Shown: positions 8,132 to 17,400 of the stretch, piece after piece
Layout of the letters: each line of letters starts with the position of its first letter
How positions within the stretch are numbered: position 1 is the stretch's first letter
Assembly: GCA_029864095.1 (NCBI GenBank)
Contig: JAOTUB010000019.1
Span: forward strand, 1 to 39,243
Length of the DNA: 39,243 nt
Origin: Gammaproteobacteria bacterium
Lineage (GTDB): Bacteria; Pseudomonadota; Gammaproteobacteria; Steroidobacterales; Woeseiaceae
Direction of reading: 5' to 3'
Position numbers and translations under genes: made by a program
The notes under the pieces: generated by a model
What the model was told of the DNA's origin: nothing
Seen by the model: only the letters and a program-made list of their open reading frames with translations
The model's database searches: none

Positions 8132-8413
8132 TCAGGGTAACAACTCGCTCAGCGTGCGTTGACCCGCAATGAGATCTTCCTTATCGCGGCGGTCGAGCCG
8201 TTTGACGTGAAACTCCACTTGCGACGCAATGCTTCGATCACCGAGGTGCTGTCGGTATTCAAGCCGCAACGGGCCCTTACCGCGCAGATACTTGGAGCCG
8301 CGCAATCCGCGCTCGTGCTCCTGAAGCCGTCTATCGACGTCAGTCGAAATTCCTGTGTACAAGCTGCCGTCAGCGCAGCGGACAATGTAAAGACTGTAGC
8401 CGCCGTTATCCAC
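8132..8413 (-). CDS. GIY-YIG nuclease-superfamily protein (UPF0213/YhbQ-like)
   Basis: 93 residues, a stand-alone GIY-YIG domain of the usual length for the YhbQ/UPF0213 family. The core motifs are YSLYIVRC and LYTGIS, followed by DVDRRLQEHERG with the conserved Arg and His, and later EFHVKRLDR with the Glu. Some relatives bind or cut DNA; the cellular role is unclear. It begins 9 bases after the stop of the upstream unknown gene (8423-8794), so they form a two-gene operon. It converges with the hydrolase gene at 8115. Confidence 0.85.
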   Translation of the reverse strand: MDNGGYSLYIVRCADGSLYTGISTDVDRRLQEHERGLRGSKYLRGKGPLRLEYRQHLGDRSIASQVEFHVKRLDRRDKEDLIAGQRTLSELLP

Positions 8414-8422
8414 CCGGCTGTG

Positions 8423-8794
8423 TCAGGCGTTGCCACCCGACAACGTGTCTCCAAGTACACGAAATGCACCGGCTTCAATACTCGCGCCATTCTCCGGTGT
8501 GTCGGCAAACGTCAAGACAATTCGTGAGACACCGCCAAGTTCTGCGGCGGGTTCGTGCAGATGCAGGGTCAGCATGTTGCCAATTAACTCGGCCGCGCTA
8601 ATGAGGTCGTGCCCGCCGAATTGCTTCTCGTTTATTTCGATGTATGTCGACGAGTCGAAGTCGTCCTCAACCGTCCGCATCAACAGCAAGTAGTCATCGA
8701 TGTCTCCTTCCGTCGTGGTCCGCGCAAAAAACAACATCGTTGCATTGTCGCGAACGTCGAAAGCGACCGTGTCATAGAAACGGCTGTCAGACAT
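8423..8794 (-). CDS. Conserved hypothetical protein
   Basis: 123 residues beginning MSDSRFYDTVAF. AAGGA is placed 7 bases before ATG 8794, which decides against the longer frame that starts at 8824. The product is acidic and soluble with no signal peptide. The sequence (DYLLLMRTVEDDFD, YIEINEKQFGG) does not match a family I know. It is the first gene of a pair with the GIY-YIG protein. No function is offered. Confidence 0.65.
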   Translation of the reverse strand: MSDSRFYDTVAFDVRDNATMLFFARTTTEGDIDDYLLLMRTVEDDFDSSTYIEINEKQFGGHDLISAAELIGNMLTLHLHEPAAELGGVSRIVLTFADTPENGASIEAGAFRVLGDTLSGGNA

Positions 8795-8905
8795 CAATAA
8801 TCCTTCTCTGCAGGCTGTGACCATCAGTTTACGTCATTCGCGGTCCGAGCGTCACGCAATCCGCGGCTTGCCGGACTTGCTGCCTTGGAGTAACGTACAG
8901 ACACG

Positions 8906-9388
8906 ATGATTCCATTGAAAATTAATGGTAAAGAACACGCCGTTGACGTCGATCCGACGACGCCGCTTCTGTGGGTGATACGCGACTATGTCGGCTTGAC
9001 CGGCACCAAGTTCGGCTGCGGAATTGCGCAGTGTGGCGCGTGCACGGTGCACCTCAACGGCTCGCCGATACGCTCGTGCGTAACGCCGGTTCAGGTAGCA
9101 GCAGAACAGGAAATTACGACGATCGAAGGCCTCGGCGACGCGCAACAAGGCCTGCATCCGCTGCAACAGGCCTGGATTGACGAGCAGGTGCCGCAGTGCG
9201 GTTACTGCCAGTCAGGCCAGATAATGTCTGCCGCCGCCCTGCTCGAAACCAACACGTCCCCGAGCGACGCAGACATCGATCGTGCAATGGCCGGCATTGT
9301 CTGTCGCTGTGGTACCTATCCGCGCATTCGCAAAGGCATCAAGCGCGCGGCTATTGCGCTCAAAACGGAACCAGCGTCCGGTGGGTAA
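8906..9388 (+). CDS. 2Fe-2S subunit of molybdenum hydroxylase (IorA-like)
   Basis: 160 residues with the two iron-sulfur clusters of xanthine-dehydrogenase-family small subunits. The plant-ferredoxin-like cluster uses Cys38, Cys43, Cys46 and Cys58 ([11 protein letters not shown] and RSC). The second uses Cys98, Cys101, Cys133 and Cys135 (QCGYCQSG and CRCGTY). It passes electrons from the molybdenum site of its partner to an acceptor, likely a cytochrome in two-subunit enzymes such as isoquinoline 1-oxidoreductase. Its last 8 bases overlap the partner gene. There is no FAD subunit gene beside it. Confidence 0.92.
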   Translation: MIPLKINGKEHAVDVDPTTPLLWVIRDYVGLTGTKFGCGIAQCGACTVHLNGSPIRSCVTPVQVAAEQEITTIEGLGDAQQGLHPLQQAWIDEQVPQCGYCQSGQIMSAAALLETNTSPSDADIDRAMAGIVCRCGTYPRIRKGIKRAAIALKTEPASGG

Positions 9389-11612
9389 GTGGTCGCGTCG
9401 CGCATTCATAACGACCGGAATTGCTGCCGGTGGTGTGGTCGTATTTGGCGTCGCTATTCGCCGTGGCGACAGGTCTGGCATAGTTGGCGACCTCATCGCA
9501 GACCCAGGTGATGCGATCTTTGACATATGGCTGAAGATTTCACCCGACAACACCGTAACCGCGATCGTGCCGCATGCCGAGATGGGCCAGGGTGTGCACA
9601 CAACCCTGGCCATGATGTTGGCCGACGAACTGGATGCTGACTGGGCGAGACTCGAGGTCGTCGAGGCGCCTAGCGACAAGGAATTCGCGAACTATGCGCT
9701 GGCGAGGGGTTACGCAGCCGGCGACGTGGATTTTCCGGCCTGGCTCATCGATACGGTGGATGGCTTCTTTTTTCGTGCGACTCAGGCGATGGGCCTGCAA
9801 ATTACGGGCGGCAGCACATCGGTCAGAACAACCGGACAGTTCGCGATGCGCGTTACTGGCGCCGCAGCACGTAGCGCACTTTTGCACGCGGCCGCCGACG
9901 AATGGCAGGTGCCGGTCGAGGAACTCGGCGCCCGGGACAGCGTAATTTCTCACGCCGCCAGCCAACGCACAGCCACGTATGCAAGCTTCGCTGCTGCGGC
10001 AGCGCGGTTACGATTGCCTGCAAAACCACGACTAAAAAGCGCTGAGCAATTTCGCATCATGGGCACGTCGCCGCAGCGCGGCGACATTCCGGCCAAGGTC
10101 GACGGCAGCGCGATGTTCGGCATCGATACGCGTCTACCCGGAATGAAATATGCCGCCGTCAAAGCCTCGCCGGTATTTGGCGGCACGGTGAGGTCCTACG
10201 ACGCGGCGTCCGTACAGGACCTGCCAGGCGTGCGTAAAGTGATCGATCTCGACGCTGCCGTCGCCGTTGTCGCGGATGGGTACTGGCAGGCGAAGCGGGC
10301 CCTGGATCAGTTGCCGATCGAATTTGACGACGCGGGCAATGCCGGCTGGGAACAGGGCGACATCTTCAAGCAGTTCGCACAGGATCTCGACGCTTCCGCA
10401 AGCGCTGGAGACGAAGAAACCGACCTGGAGACCGGCGACGCCACCGCGGTTTTGGCCGCGGCCGAACATGTCCTTGAGGCCGAGTACCGCGTACCGTTCC
10501 TCGCCCACGCCACAATGGAGCCAATGAACTGCACGGCGTGGGTGCATGACGATGAGTGCGAGCTCTGGCTGGGAACACAGAACCCGCTCGGATTCGCAAA
10601 GGACGCCGCCGAGGCGATTGATTTTGACGCAGACAAGGTCACGGTCCATAACCAGTATCTCGGCGGCGGCTTCGGCAGACGCGCGTTCTCGGATGTCGCA
10701 GTGCAGGCTGCCCGCGTGGCAGCTGAGGTTCCTTACCCTGTCAAACTCGTCTGGTCACGCGAGGAAGACACCCGACACGACCATTATCGGCAGGCGAGCA
10801 TCAGCCGCTTCCGAGGTGGTCTGGATGCAGCCGGCAACACGCTCGCGTGGCACAACCACTACGTCAACAAATACGACCCCGAAGAGGCCCCGCACATTCC
10901 GTACGCGATCGACAACCAGCGTATCGTTTATACAGTGAGCAAGACCCACGTGCCGTGGGGATTCTGGCGCAGCGTCGACCATTCGCTGCACGCATTTTTT
11001 ACCGAGTCGTTCATCGACGAGCTGGCGGTCGCGGCCGGTCGCGATCCTTACGAATATCGGCGCGAGCTGCTCATGAACCAGCCACGCTTTCTTGCGGTAC
11101 TCGACCTTGCTGCGACAAAAGCGGGTTGGGGCGAAGCGTTGCCCGAAAATATCGGGCGCGGCATATCGATTCACCGCTCGTTCGGTACGATCGTAGCAGA
11201 GGTTGTCGACGTAGAAGTTGTTGACGGGGAAGTTTCTGTTCAGCGCGTCGTATGTGCCGTCGATGCCGGATTTGCGATGCACCCCGATGGTATGGCGGCA
11301 CAGATGGAAAGCGGCATCGCTTATGGCATGACTGCTGCGCTATACGGAGAGATCTCGATTCGTCGCGGCGCGGTTGCGCAATCGAACTTTCACGACTACC
11401 CAATGCTACGCATTGATAAGGCGCCCGTGGTCGAAACACACATAATTAATAGCGGTGAATCTCTGGGAGGCGCGGGTGAGCCCGGCACACCGCCGATCGC
11501 CCCGGCGCTGACAAATGCGATATACGACGCAACGGGTATCCGCATCCGGGAGCTCCCGATTCGCCTGCACGACCTTGGCAAGCCGAATCGGCGCGAGACT
11601 GATGTTGCCTAG
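9381..11612 (+). CDS. Molybdopterin-binding large subunit, Tat-exported (IorB-like)
   Basis: 743 residues from GTG 9381, which overlaps the small-subunit gene by 8 bases. This start puts a Tat signal ([11 protein letters not shown], twin arginines 6-7) at the N-terminus, so the complex should work in the periplasm. The chain holds the molybdopterin cytosine dinucleotide binding regions ([24 protein letters not shown]) and the GAGEPG motif near the end, with the catalytic glutamate. The length matches IorB and aldehyde-dehydrogenase large subunits. Substrates of the family are N-heterocycles or aldehydes; which one is used here cannot be told. No XdhC/MocA maturation gene is next to it. Confidence 0.9.
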   Translation: MGKWSRRAFITTGIAAGGVVVFGVAIRRGDRSGIVGDLIADPGDAIFDIWLKISPDNTVTAIVPHAEMGQGVHTTLAMMLADELDADWARLEVVEAPSDKEFANYALARGYAAGDVDFPAWLIDTVDGFFFRATQAMGLQITGGSTSVRTTGQFAMRVTGAAARSALLHAAADEWQVPVEELGARDSVISHAASQRTATYASFAAAAARLRLPAKPRLKSAEQFRIMGTSPQRGDIPAKVDGSAMFGIDTRLPGMKYAAVKASPVFGGTVRSYDAASVQDLPGVRKVIDLDAAVAVVADGYWQAKRALDQLPIEFDDAGNAGWEQGDIFKQFAQDLDASASAGDEETDLETGDATAVLAAAEHVLEAEYRVPFLAHATMEPMNCTAWVHDDECELWLGTQNPLGFAKDAAEAIDFDADKVTVHNQYLGGGFGRRAFSDVAVQAARVAAEVPYPVKLVWSREEDTRHDHYRQASISRFRGGLDAAGNTLAWHNHYVNKYDPEEAPHIPYAIDNQRIVYTVSKTHVPWGFWRSVDHSLHAFFTESFIDELAVAAGRDPYEYRRELLMNQPRFLAVLDLAATKAGWGEALPENIGRGISIHRSFGTIVAEVVDVEVVDGEVSVQRVVCAVDAGFAMHPDGMAAQMESGIAYGMTAALYGEISIRRGAVAQSNFHDYPMLRIDKAPVVETHIINSGESLGGAGEPGTPPIAPALTNAIYDATGIRIRELPIRLHDLGKPNRRETDVA

Positions 11613-11642
11613 CATGAACAGACGATATTGACGGAGTCGATC

Positions 11643-11894
11643 GTGACCAAAGAACGCATCAACAAACTATTGACCGAGTTAAACCGTGAACTTCATAAGG
11701 CGGGCGACTTCGATGCAGAGACCCGCGAACTCCTAAGACAATTGAACGACGATATCGACCGGCTGGCCGGAGATACGGAGTCGTCTGCGCTCGATCGCGC
11801 GAGACATCTCGAATCGCGATTTGCGGCAGACCATCCCGTCGCTGAACGGCTGGCCAGAGAACTGGCCGACATTCTGGCGAAGATGGGCATCTGA
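11643..11894 (+). CDS. DUF4404 family protein
   Basis: 83 residues, all charged heptad-like helix (KERINKLLTELNRELHKAGDFD), as in DUF4404 proteins. GTG 11643 has GGAG 7 bases upstream and gives the N-terminus usual for the family; an in-frame TTG at 11628 is the alternative. It is a small soluble helical protein with no known activity. It lies 30 bases after the molybdenum hydroxylase and its stop TGA touches the next gene, so the group from 8906 to 13127 may be one transcript. Confidence 0.75.
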   Translation: MTKERINKLLTELNRELHKAGDFDAETRELLRQLNDDIDRLAGDTESSALDRARHLESRFAADHPVAERLARELADILAKMGI

Positions 11895-11953
11895 TCGGCA
11901 ACTCGAAAATCCGGCACGGCCTATCGATCCGCGGCACAGCTCTGCTTGTCGCT

Positions 11954-12697
11954 TTGCTTGCGGCGCTTGTCACGAGCTTTCTACTAACGCCCCCGGTTTC
12001 CCAGGACCCTGCTTATCACGCGTTCGCCGATGGCCGTACTTTGCTCGCGGTCAGCAACTTCTGGAACGTGGCGTCGAACCTGCCATTTCTCGTTGTCGGT
12101 GTATGGGGTCTTGCTTATGTACAGCAGCGAAGCAGGCGCGTGTGCTTACCCGGGCTGCGACGTGCCTATATCGTTTTCTTCGCGGGCGTAACGCTCACCG
12201 CATTCGGTTCGGGCTACTACCATCTGAATCCCGCGAACGGGCCGCTCGTCTGGGACCGTCTGCCCATGACAATCGGCTTCGCCGGCCTGTTCTCTATCAT
12301 CCTCGGCGAGTTCGTGTCGGCTCGCGCCGGACGCAGGATACTTGCCCCGTTGCTGATAATCGGGGTCGCCTCCGTCGCCTACTGGGCGTTTACCGAGTCG
12401 TACGGTATCGGCGACCTGCGACCATATGCGGTCGTGCAGTTTCTGCCAATGCTGTTAATACCGTTCATTCTGCTGATGTACAGTCCGACAATCGGCTCGA
12501 AAAAGTACTATTGGTTTATGCTGCTATTTTATGTGCTAGCAAAAGTGTTCGAGTATTTCGACACCGCCATTTTTGCCAACGGCGAGCTGTTGAGCGGTCA
12601 CACGCTGAAACATCTATTCGCGGCGATGACTCCAGCGACATTGCTTTACGCGTTGCACGCCCGGCGCCTGTCCGATGCGGTGACGTCAAATGGTTGA
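11954..12697 (+). CDS. Ceramidase-like (CREST superfamily) membrane hydrolase
   Basis: At least 247 residues with about seven membrane helices. The pattern SNFWNVASNLPF, then GSGYYHLNPANG, WDRLPMT and GHTLKHLFAA matches alkaline ceramidase/phytoceramidase proteins, where the His and Asp residues hold a metal ion. It probably cuts an amide bond in a membrane lipid, but the substrate is unknown. The first standard start codon, TTG 11954, has no Shine-Dalgarno and cuts the first helix in half. The frame is open back to an ATC at 11894 that overlaps the DUF4404 stop, which would restore a basic N-terminus and full helix. Confidence 0.75.
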   Translation: MLAALVTSFLLTPPVSQDPAYHAFADGRTLLAVSNFWNVASNLPFLVVGVWGLAYVQQRSRRVCLPGLRRAYIVFFAGVTLTAFGSGYYHLNPANGPLVWDRLPMTIGFAGLFSIILGEFVSARAGRRILAPLLIIGVASVAYWAFTESYGIGDLRPYAVVQFLPMLLIPFILLMYSPTIGSKKYYWFMLLFYVLAKVFEYFDTAIFANGELLSGHTLKHLFAAMTPATLLYALHARRLSDAVTSNG

Positions 12698-13127
12698 CCT
12701 TGCTTACGATGGCGCATGCCACTGCGGAGCAATCAGGTTTCGCTATGCGACAGCGATCGACCCGGTCAACTGGCCAGTACGCGCTTGCCAATGCCGCTTT
12801 TGCCGAATGCACGACGCGCTCAGCACTTCCGATCCGCTCGGTACTCTGCAGTTCTCTGCCAGTAGCGACGAGATATTGCAGCGCTATCGGTTCGCGCTCA
12901 AAACGGCGGACTTTCTTATTTGTCGGCGTTGCGGTGTGTATGTCGGCGCCGTAATTGATACTGCAGAAGGGAAATTCGGCATTATCAATACACGCACACT
13001 GGAAAAGATGCCAAAGGATACGGCCGAAGGTGGCGCAATCAACTATGACAACGAAGACGAGGAAAGCCGCATCAGCCGACGTGAAGAACGATGGACGCCC
13101 GTGACCGCTGTGCCGTGGCAAGGCTAG
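12690..13127 (+). CDS. GFA-family zinc-binding protein
   Basis: 145 residues of the glutathione-dependent formaldehyde-activating (GFA/CENP-V) family. Zinc-binding cysteines lie in ACHCG (10 and 12), QCRFC and CRRCG. Members were named for adducts of formaldehyde with glutathione, but many have no proven activity. The ATG overlaps the ceramidase-like gene by 8 bases. The 3' end overlaps the convergent tpm gene by 4 bases. Confidence 0.85.
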   Translation: MVDLAYDGACHCGAIRFRYATAIDPVNWPVRACQCRFCRMHDALSTSDPLGTLQFSASSDEILQRYRFALKTADFLICRRCGVYVGAVIDTAEGKFGIINTRTLEKMPKDTAEGGAINYDNEDEESRISRREERWTPVTAVPWQG

Positions 13128-13747
13128 GGTGAGCGCCACACCTTTTGCGTCATTTCAGTTAAGCCCGCCTCGAGGAACTTCGGCGGCCCGTTTTCTATAT
13201 CGTCGCGCGAGTCGATGCAGACCAGATCCGGCCAGTACGCAAGCAGTTCCTCAGCCGGGACGGAATAGGGCGGGCCACTCGCAACTGACTGATCGTATTC
13301 GAGCGTAATAATTAGCTGCTCGGCGGACGGTTCCAGCAGGGCGCTGGTTTGCCGTGCATAAGCAGGTCGCAGTTCGGCAGGCATCGCAGTCAGTGCGCCA
13401 CGATCGTAGTGCGCGTCGCAGCGGAGCGACCTTAATTCGAAGTAATCGCCGCAATAGATCGTGATGCTCTGGTCCTCGGACTGATAGGCGCGCAGTTCGT
13501 TCTCGTGCACGGTGTAGCTGATTGCCTGCTCCGCGAAAAACGCCTTAACCGCCAGTTCGGACAACTCCACGCCGACCACGTGGTTGCCTTGATCCGCCAG
13601 CCACTTGATATCGGGCGTCTTGCCACACAGGGGGACGAGCACGCGGCGCCCGCTTGCGCGCCAATGTTTCTTCAGGCTGACATTGCCCTCGTCTTCGTGC
13701 CAGCCGGTTCGGCCTTCGTGCCAGCGCTCGAGCCACATCTCATGCAC
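13124..13747 (-). CDS. tpm: Thiopurine S-methyltransferase
   Basis: 207 residues. The opening [17 protein letters not shown] and [26 protein letters not shown] and [10 protein letters not shown] are the hallmarks of bacterial TPMT, a soluble SAM-dependent methyltransferase. Bacterial members methylate thiopurines and also selenium and tellurium compounds. AGGAGG at 13755-13760 stands 7 bases before GTG 13747, so I take that start; ATG 13738 is the other choice. The longer open frame to 13858 has no support. The gene faces away from folD. Confidence 0.88.
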   Translation of the reverse strand: MHEMWLERWHEGRTGWHEDEGNVSLKKHWRASGRRVLVPLCGKTPDIKWLADQGNHVVGVELSELAVKAFFAEQAISYTVHENELRAYQSEDQSITIYCGDYFELRSLRCDAHYDRGALTAMPAELRPAYARQTSALLEPSAEQLIITLEYDQSVASGPPYSVPAEELLAYWPDLVCIDSRDDIENGPPKFLEAGLTEMTQKVWRSP

Positions 13748-13884
13748 CGGGGACCCTCCTGTTCGGTTCAATCCGTCGTGTCGAAACTTGCTGGGCAGTT
13801 TACCCGTTCGACCCGCAGCGTTACTATGCGGCGCTCTTGCCAAGCCCTTCGGCGGCATTTACCGATACACAGGAAGTGCACCGC

Positions 13885-14781
13885 ATGACGACCGCAATAC
13901 GCATTGACGGCAAAGCGAAAGCCGCCGAAATGTCGGAGAAAATCGCCGCAGCTACAGCCGCTTTCAAAGCTGAGCATGGCGTCACACCCGGACTTGCCGT
14001 CGTCATTATCGGCGAAGATCCGGCAAGCCAGATCTACGTTCGAAACAAGAAAAAGCGGGCGGAAAGCTGCGGTTTTTACTCGGTGCAGCACTCGATTGCC
14101 GAAGACACGTCGCAGGAAGATGTTCTGCAACTGATCAATGAACTCAATAATGACGCGAGCATTCACGGCATCCTCGTGCAGCTGCCGTTGCCGGCACACC
14201 TGGACGATCAGCTGGTTACGCAAGCGATCTCTCCGGGTAAGGACGTTGACGGATTTCACTTCGTGAACATCGGCAAATTGACGTCCGGCAACACGGCCGA
14301 TGCGTTCGTACCCTGCACGCCTGCAGGTTGCATGCTCATGATCGAGGATCATCTTGGTGCGGACCTGTCGGGCCTGAGTGCCGTGGTTCTCGGGCGCTCC
14401 AACATTGTGGGTAAGCCAATGGCGAGCCTGCTGCTGCAAGCAAATGCAACCGTAACCGTTACGCACAGTCGCACCAAAGATCTCGCCGGCGTTGTCCGCC
14501 AGGCCGATATCGTTGTTGCCGCGGTCGGCCGGGCCAATATGGTCAAGGGAGACTGGGTCAAGCCGGGCGCGGTGGTTATCGACGTCGGTATCAACCGGGT
14601 CGAGAGCACGGTCGACGGAGAGACCAAATCATGTCTTACGGGGGACGTCGATTTCGATGCGGTCAGCGAGGTTGCAAAGGCGATCACTCCGGTACCGGGC
14701 GGGGTCGGCCCGATGACGATTATCATGCTCATGTCCAATACCCTGCGCGCGGCAAAGCTGTCGGTGGGACTGGATGGCTGA
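13885..14781 (+). CDS. folD: Methylenetetrahydrofolate dehydrogenase/cyclohydrolase
   Basis: 298 residues, the standard FolD length. The bifunctional enzyme oxidises 5,10-methylene-THF with NADP and hydrolyses the product to 10-formyl-THF. Seen motifs are [13 protein letters not shown] with the catalytic lysine at about 55, [29 protein letters not shown] of the nucleotide-binding fold, and PGGVGPMT near the end. AGGAAG lies 8 bases before ATG 13885. Its last 8 bases overlap the start of mtnA, so the two are translationally coupled, which is an uncommon partnership. Confidence 0.96.
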   Translation: MTTAIRIDGKAKAAEMSEKIAAATAAFKAEHGVTPGLAVVIIGEDPASQIYVRNKKKRAESCGFYSVQHSIAEDTSQEDVLQLINELNNDASIHGILVQLPLPAHLDDQLVTQAISPGKDVDGFHFVNIGKLTSGNTADAFVPCTPAGCMLMIEDHLGADLSGLSAVVLGRSNIVGKPMASLLLQANATVTVTHSRTKDLAGVVRQADIVVAAVGRANMVKGDWVKPGAVVIDVGINRVESTVDGETKSCLTGDVDFDAVSEVAKAITPVPGGVGPMTIIMLMSNTLRAAKLSVGLDG

Positions 14782-15853
14782 CGAGGGCTTTCGCACGATT
14801 TGGCTGAAGCCCGACGATCCGTCGATCGTGCAGATCATCGACCAGCGCCGACTACCGCACGAATACCGCATACACGACCTTGCATCCTGGCAAGACGGCC
14901 TGGTCGCGATACAGGACATGTACGTGCGCGGGGCGCCATTGATCGGCGCGACGGCGGCGTGGAGCCTCTATCTGGCCGCGCTGCGTGGCGATGATATCGA
15001 GCGGGCGGCCGCAGCGCTGCTCGCATCCCGCCCGACAGCCGTCAACCTGCGCTGGGCTGTTGACCGCGTCATGCGACACGCGGCGGCCGGGACCGCCGAT
15101 CTTGTGGGCATCATTCGTGCCGACGCCGAAGCTATTTGCCAAGAGGATATCGAAATCTGCCTCGGCATCGGGCGCCACGGGTTGCCGCTGCTCGAGAAGA
15201 TATCGCGTGAAAAAGGCGGCGACACGGTCAACGTACTCACGCATTGCAACGCCGGTGCACTGGCGACGATCAACTGGGGTACCGCTACCGCACCCATTTA
15301 CCTTGCGCATCAGGCTGGCCTCGACGTCCACGTGTGGGTCGATGAAACGCGACCGCGCAATCAGGGGTCGCAACTTACCGCATGGGAACTGGCCCGGAAC
15401 GGCGTGCCGCATACGCTGGTTGTCGACAATGCGGGCGGACATTTGATGCAGCATGCTCATGTCGACATCGTAATCACAGGTACGGACAGGACGACGCGAT
15501 GCGGAGACGTGGCGAACAAGATCGGCACGTACCTCAAAGCGCTCGCAGCATTCGACAACGGCATCCCGTTTTACGTCGCGTTGCCGTCAACGACGATCGA
15601 CTGGGGCATCCGCGACGGCCTTACCGAGATTCCGATCGAAGAGCGTGATCCCGACGAGGTGTCGCACCTGCACGGTATCTCGGAGGGGTCGCTTCTTACG
15701 ATCAGAACAACAGGGTCCGGGACGCCAGTCAGTAACTACGCGTTCGATGTAACACCGGCGCGGCTCGTGACCGGCCTCATCACCGAACGCGGTGTCTGCG
15801 ACGCCAGCGAGCCCGGTCTCGCAGGCCTGTTTCCCGAAAAGGCGACGGCTTGA
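14774..15853 (+). CDS. mtnA: S-methyl-5-thioribose-1-phosphate isomerase
   Basis: 359 residues. The enzyme turns methylthioribose-1-phosphate into methylthioribulose-1-phosphate in methylthioadenosine salvage. The family marks are [14 protein letters not shown], the catalytic cysteine in THCNAG (Cys158), the acid in GTDRT (Asp238) and [12 protein letters not shown]. It is distinguished from the eIF2B-related ribose-1,5-bisphosphate isomerases by this full set. It overlaps folD by 8 bases and the next gene by 4 bases. The kinase or phosphorylase that makes its substrate is not in the window. Confidence 0.95.
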   Translation: MADEGFRTIWLKPDDPSIVQIIDQRRLPHEYRIHDLASWQDGLVAIQDMYVRGAPLIGATAAWSLYLAALRGDDIERAAAALLASRPTAVNLRWAVDRVMRHAAAGTADLVGIIRADAEAICQEDIEICLGIGRHGLPLLEKISREKGGDTVNVLTHCNAGALATINWGTATAPIYLAHQAGLDVHVWVDETRPRNQGSQLTAWELARNGVPHTLVVDNAGGHLMQHAHVDIVITGTDRTTRCGDVANKIGTYLKALAAFDNGIPFYVALPSTTIDWGIRDGLTEIPIEERDPDEVSHLHGISEGSLLTIRTTGSGTPVSNYAFDVTPARLVTGLITERGVCDASEPGLAGLFPEKATA

Positions 15854-16461
15854 CGATCGACGAAGGCTATATCAAGTATGCAAGCGACTGGACCCGCGGG
15901 CCGGCGCCCGACCCGGCAGCCACGGATTTGCTGAGCCGGTGGCGGCGGCCGCTCTATGCGGCCGCGCTTGTTGGTCATTACGACGACCTGGGTGTCGGCT
16001 ACGGCAACATCAGCGTTCGCGGCGCGCAGGATGGACAGTTCATCATCAGCGGAACGCAAACCGGGCAGATCGCCGACACCAGCGGCGCTCACTACTGTCT
16101 CGTAACCAGCTACGACGTCGAGGCCAACCGCGTCGCGTGCACCGGGCCGGTAGAGGCCTCGTCGGAATCACTAACGCACGCGGCGCTTTATGAGCTGGAC
16201 CCGAACATCGGCGCCGTCGTTCATGTCCACAGCCATCCGCTTTGGACCAAGCTGCTGCACCGTGTACCCACGACTGCCGAAAACGTCGCGTACGGTACGC
16301 CGGAGATGGCGCGGGAGTTTGTGCGCCTGTTTCGTGATACGGAGTTTTGCACGCAAGGTATCGCAGTCATGGCGGGTCACGAGGACGGCATTGTTTGCGT
16401 CGGCGCCAACCTCGAACAGGCGGCGAATCGCGCGCTGCGGATGCAACACGAGATCGAGTAG
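15850..16461 (+). CDS. Class II aldolase/adducin family enzyme
   Basis: 203 residues. Metal ligands are in VVHVHSHP and, as the third histidine, probably GHEDGI; ASSESLTHAALY carries the catalytic glutamate. TTG 15850 overlaps the mtnA stop (TTGA). Right after mtnA two roles are possible: MtnB dehydratase of the Universal methionine salvage pathway, or the Ald2-type aldolase that splits methylthioribulose-1-phosphate into dihydroxyacetone phosphate and methylthioacetaldehyde. No mtnC, mtnD, mtnE or mtnW follows, which favours the aldolase reading, but the sequence alone cannot separate them. Confidence 0.8.
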   Translation: MTIDEGYIKYASDWTRGPAPDPAATDLLSRWRRPLYAAALVGHYDDLGVGYGNISVRGAQDGQFIISGTQTGQIADTSGAHYCLVTSYDVEANRVACTGPVEASSESLTHAALYELDPNIGAVVHVHSHPLWTKLLHRVPTTAENVAYGTPEMAREFVRLFRDTEFCTQGIAVMAGHEDGIVCVGANLEQAANRALRMQHEIE

Positions 16462-16857
16462 CTACTTGGGCAGCTCGATCGCAACAGGGTTCAAATAAAA
16501 ACGAAATGTTCTGCAGGTCTTGATACCGGACAGCTCCGTGCCCTCGGCCAGAGGCTTGTAGGTCGACGCGCGAACGGCCTGTTTCGACGGTTTTTCGAAA
16601 GCTCGGTTGCTGCTGCTGCGAACCGCGACTCTGCGAGTTTTGCCCTCGCGATCGACGTTAAAGCAAACCTCGACCTCGCCCTCAACCCTTGCGCGTCGTG
16701 CAGATTCCGGATATTTGGGCACCACTGTATGCAACGGTACACGCTCGCCTGTATCGACCGACAGCTCGGATGCCGTACTGTTATCGGCAAGTGATACGGC
16801 CGCCGGGAAAAGCAACACGGCCGCGCCGACGAGTCGCAACCTATTCACGATCTTCAT
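16462..16857 (-). CDS. TonB C-terminal domain protein
   Basis: 131 residues. A Sec signal peptide (MKIVNRLRLVGAAVLLFPAA) is followed directly by a TonB C-terminal domain: VPKYPESARRARVEGEVEV, and YKPLAEG and CRTFRFYL near the end. Usual TonB proteins have an uncleaved anchor and a proline-rich spacer; this one has neither, so it is probably a free periplasmic protein rather than a true energy transducer. The start overlaps the upstream TPR gene by 17 bases, so they are cotranslated. ATG 16857 is chosen because the signal peptide begins there. Confidence 0.75.
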   Translation of the reverse strand: MKIVNRLRLVGAAVLLFPAAVSLADNSTASELSVDTGERVPLHTVVPKYPESARRARVEGEVEVCFNVDREGKTRRVAVRSSSNRAFEKPSKQAVRASTYKPLAEGTELSGIKTCRTFRFYLNPVAIELPK

Positions 16858-17371
16858 CCGCGGCTTGCCGCCGTTCATCGATGACGATTTCCGGTTCGAC
16901 CGGATCCGTCGCATCCAGCAGCATCGCGCGAACAGTCTTAACTTTGCGCGAGTTGGCGGCGAGCGCCTCGGCCTTTTGCAGATCCTTATCCGCTTCCTCG
17001 TAACGCTGCAACCCGATATAGGCCAGCGCCCTGTTGCTGTACGCACGCCAGTGACGATCATTCTGCTCGATAACCTGATCGCAGTAGGACAAAGCAGTAT
17101 CAAGCTCTTTGAGCATGATGTATCCGGCGCACAAATTCGACATGGCCGTAATTCGGTCTTTCTGGCTCGATTCGTATTGCAGGCCGCGTAAAGTCAGGCG
17201 CACGCCCTCCTCGGCATCACCAGCGAGAAGCGCGTTGGCACCGTGATAGAGGTCCGGGTTGCTCGGCCCTATGACTGTTTTGTTTTCCTGCGCAGCGACA
17301 TAACTGCAGGTCAGGCACACGCTTGCGACAGCAAGAAAACGATAGGGCCACTGAGTCCACAGGTTGCGCAT
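16841..17371 (-). CDS. Periplasmic tetratricopeptide-repeat protein
   Basis: 176 residues. A signal peptide (about 1-27, ending YVAAQ) is followed by helical repeats; HWRAYSNRALAYIGLQRYEEA is a clear TPR, with a weaker copy before it (CAGYIMLKELDTALSYCDQV). TPRs mediate protein contacts, here in the periplasm. The acidic tail overlaps the start of the TonB-like gene. The two products very likely act together. The partner is unknown. Confidence 0.75.
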   Translation of the reverse strand: MRNLWTQWPYRFLAVASVCLTCSYVAAQENKTVIGPSNPDLYHGANALLAGDAEEGVRLTLRGLQYESSQKDRITAMSNLCAGYIMLKELDTALSYCDQVIEQNDRHWRAYSNRALAYIGLQRYEEADKDLQKAEALAANSRKVKTVRAMLLDATDPVEPEIVIDERRQAADEDRE

Positions 17372-17400
17372 TGCCTCGCTCGCTTAGATAAGCTGCCTTG

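Noticed and set aside
11821..12954. 377-residue open frame on the plus strand
   Set aside because: Out of frame over DUF4404, ceramidase-like and GFA genes, all of which show family motifs.
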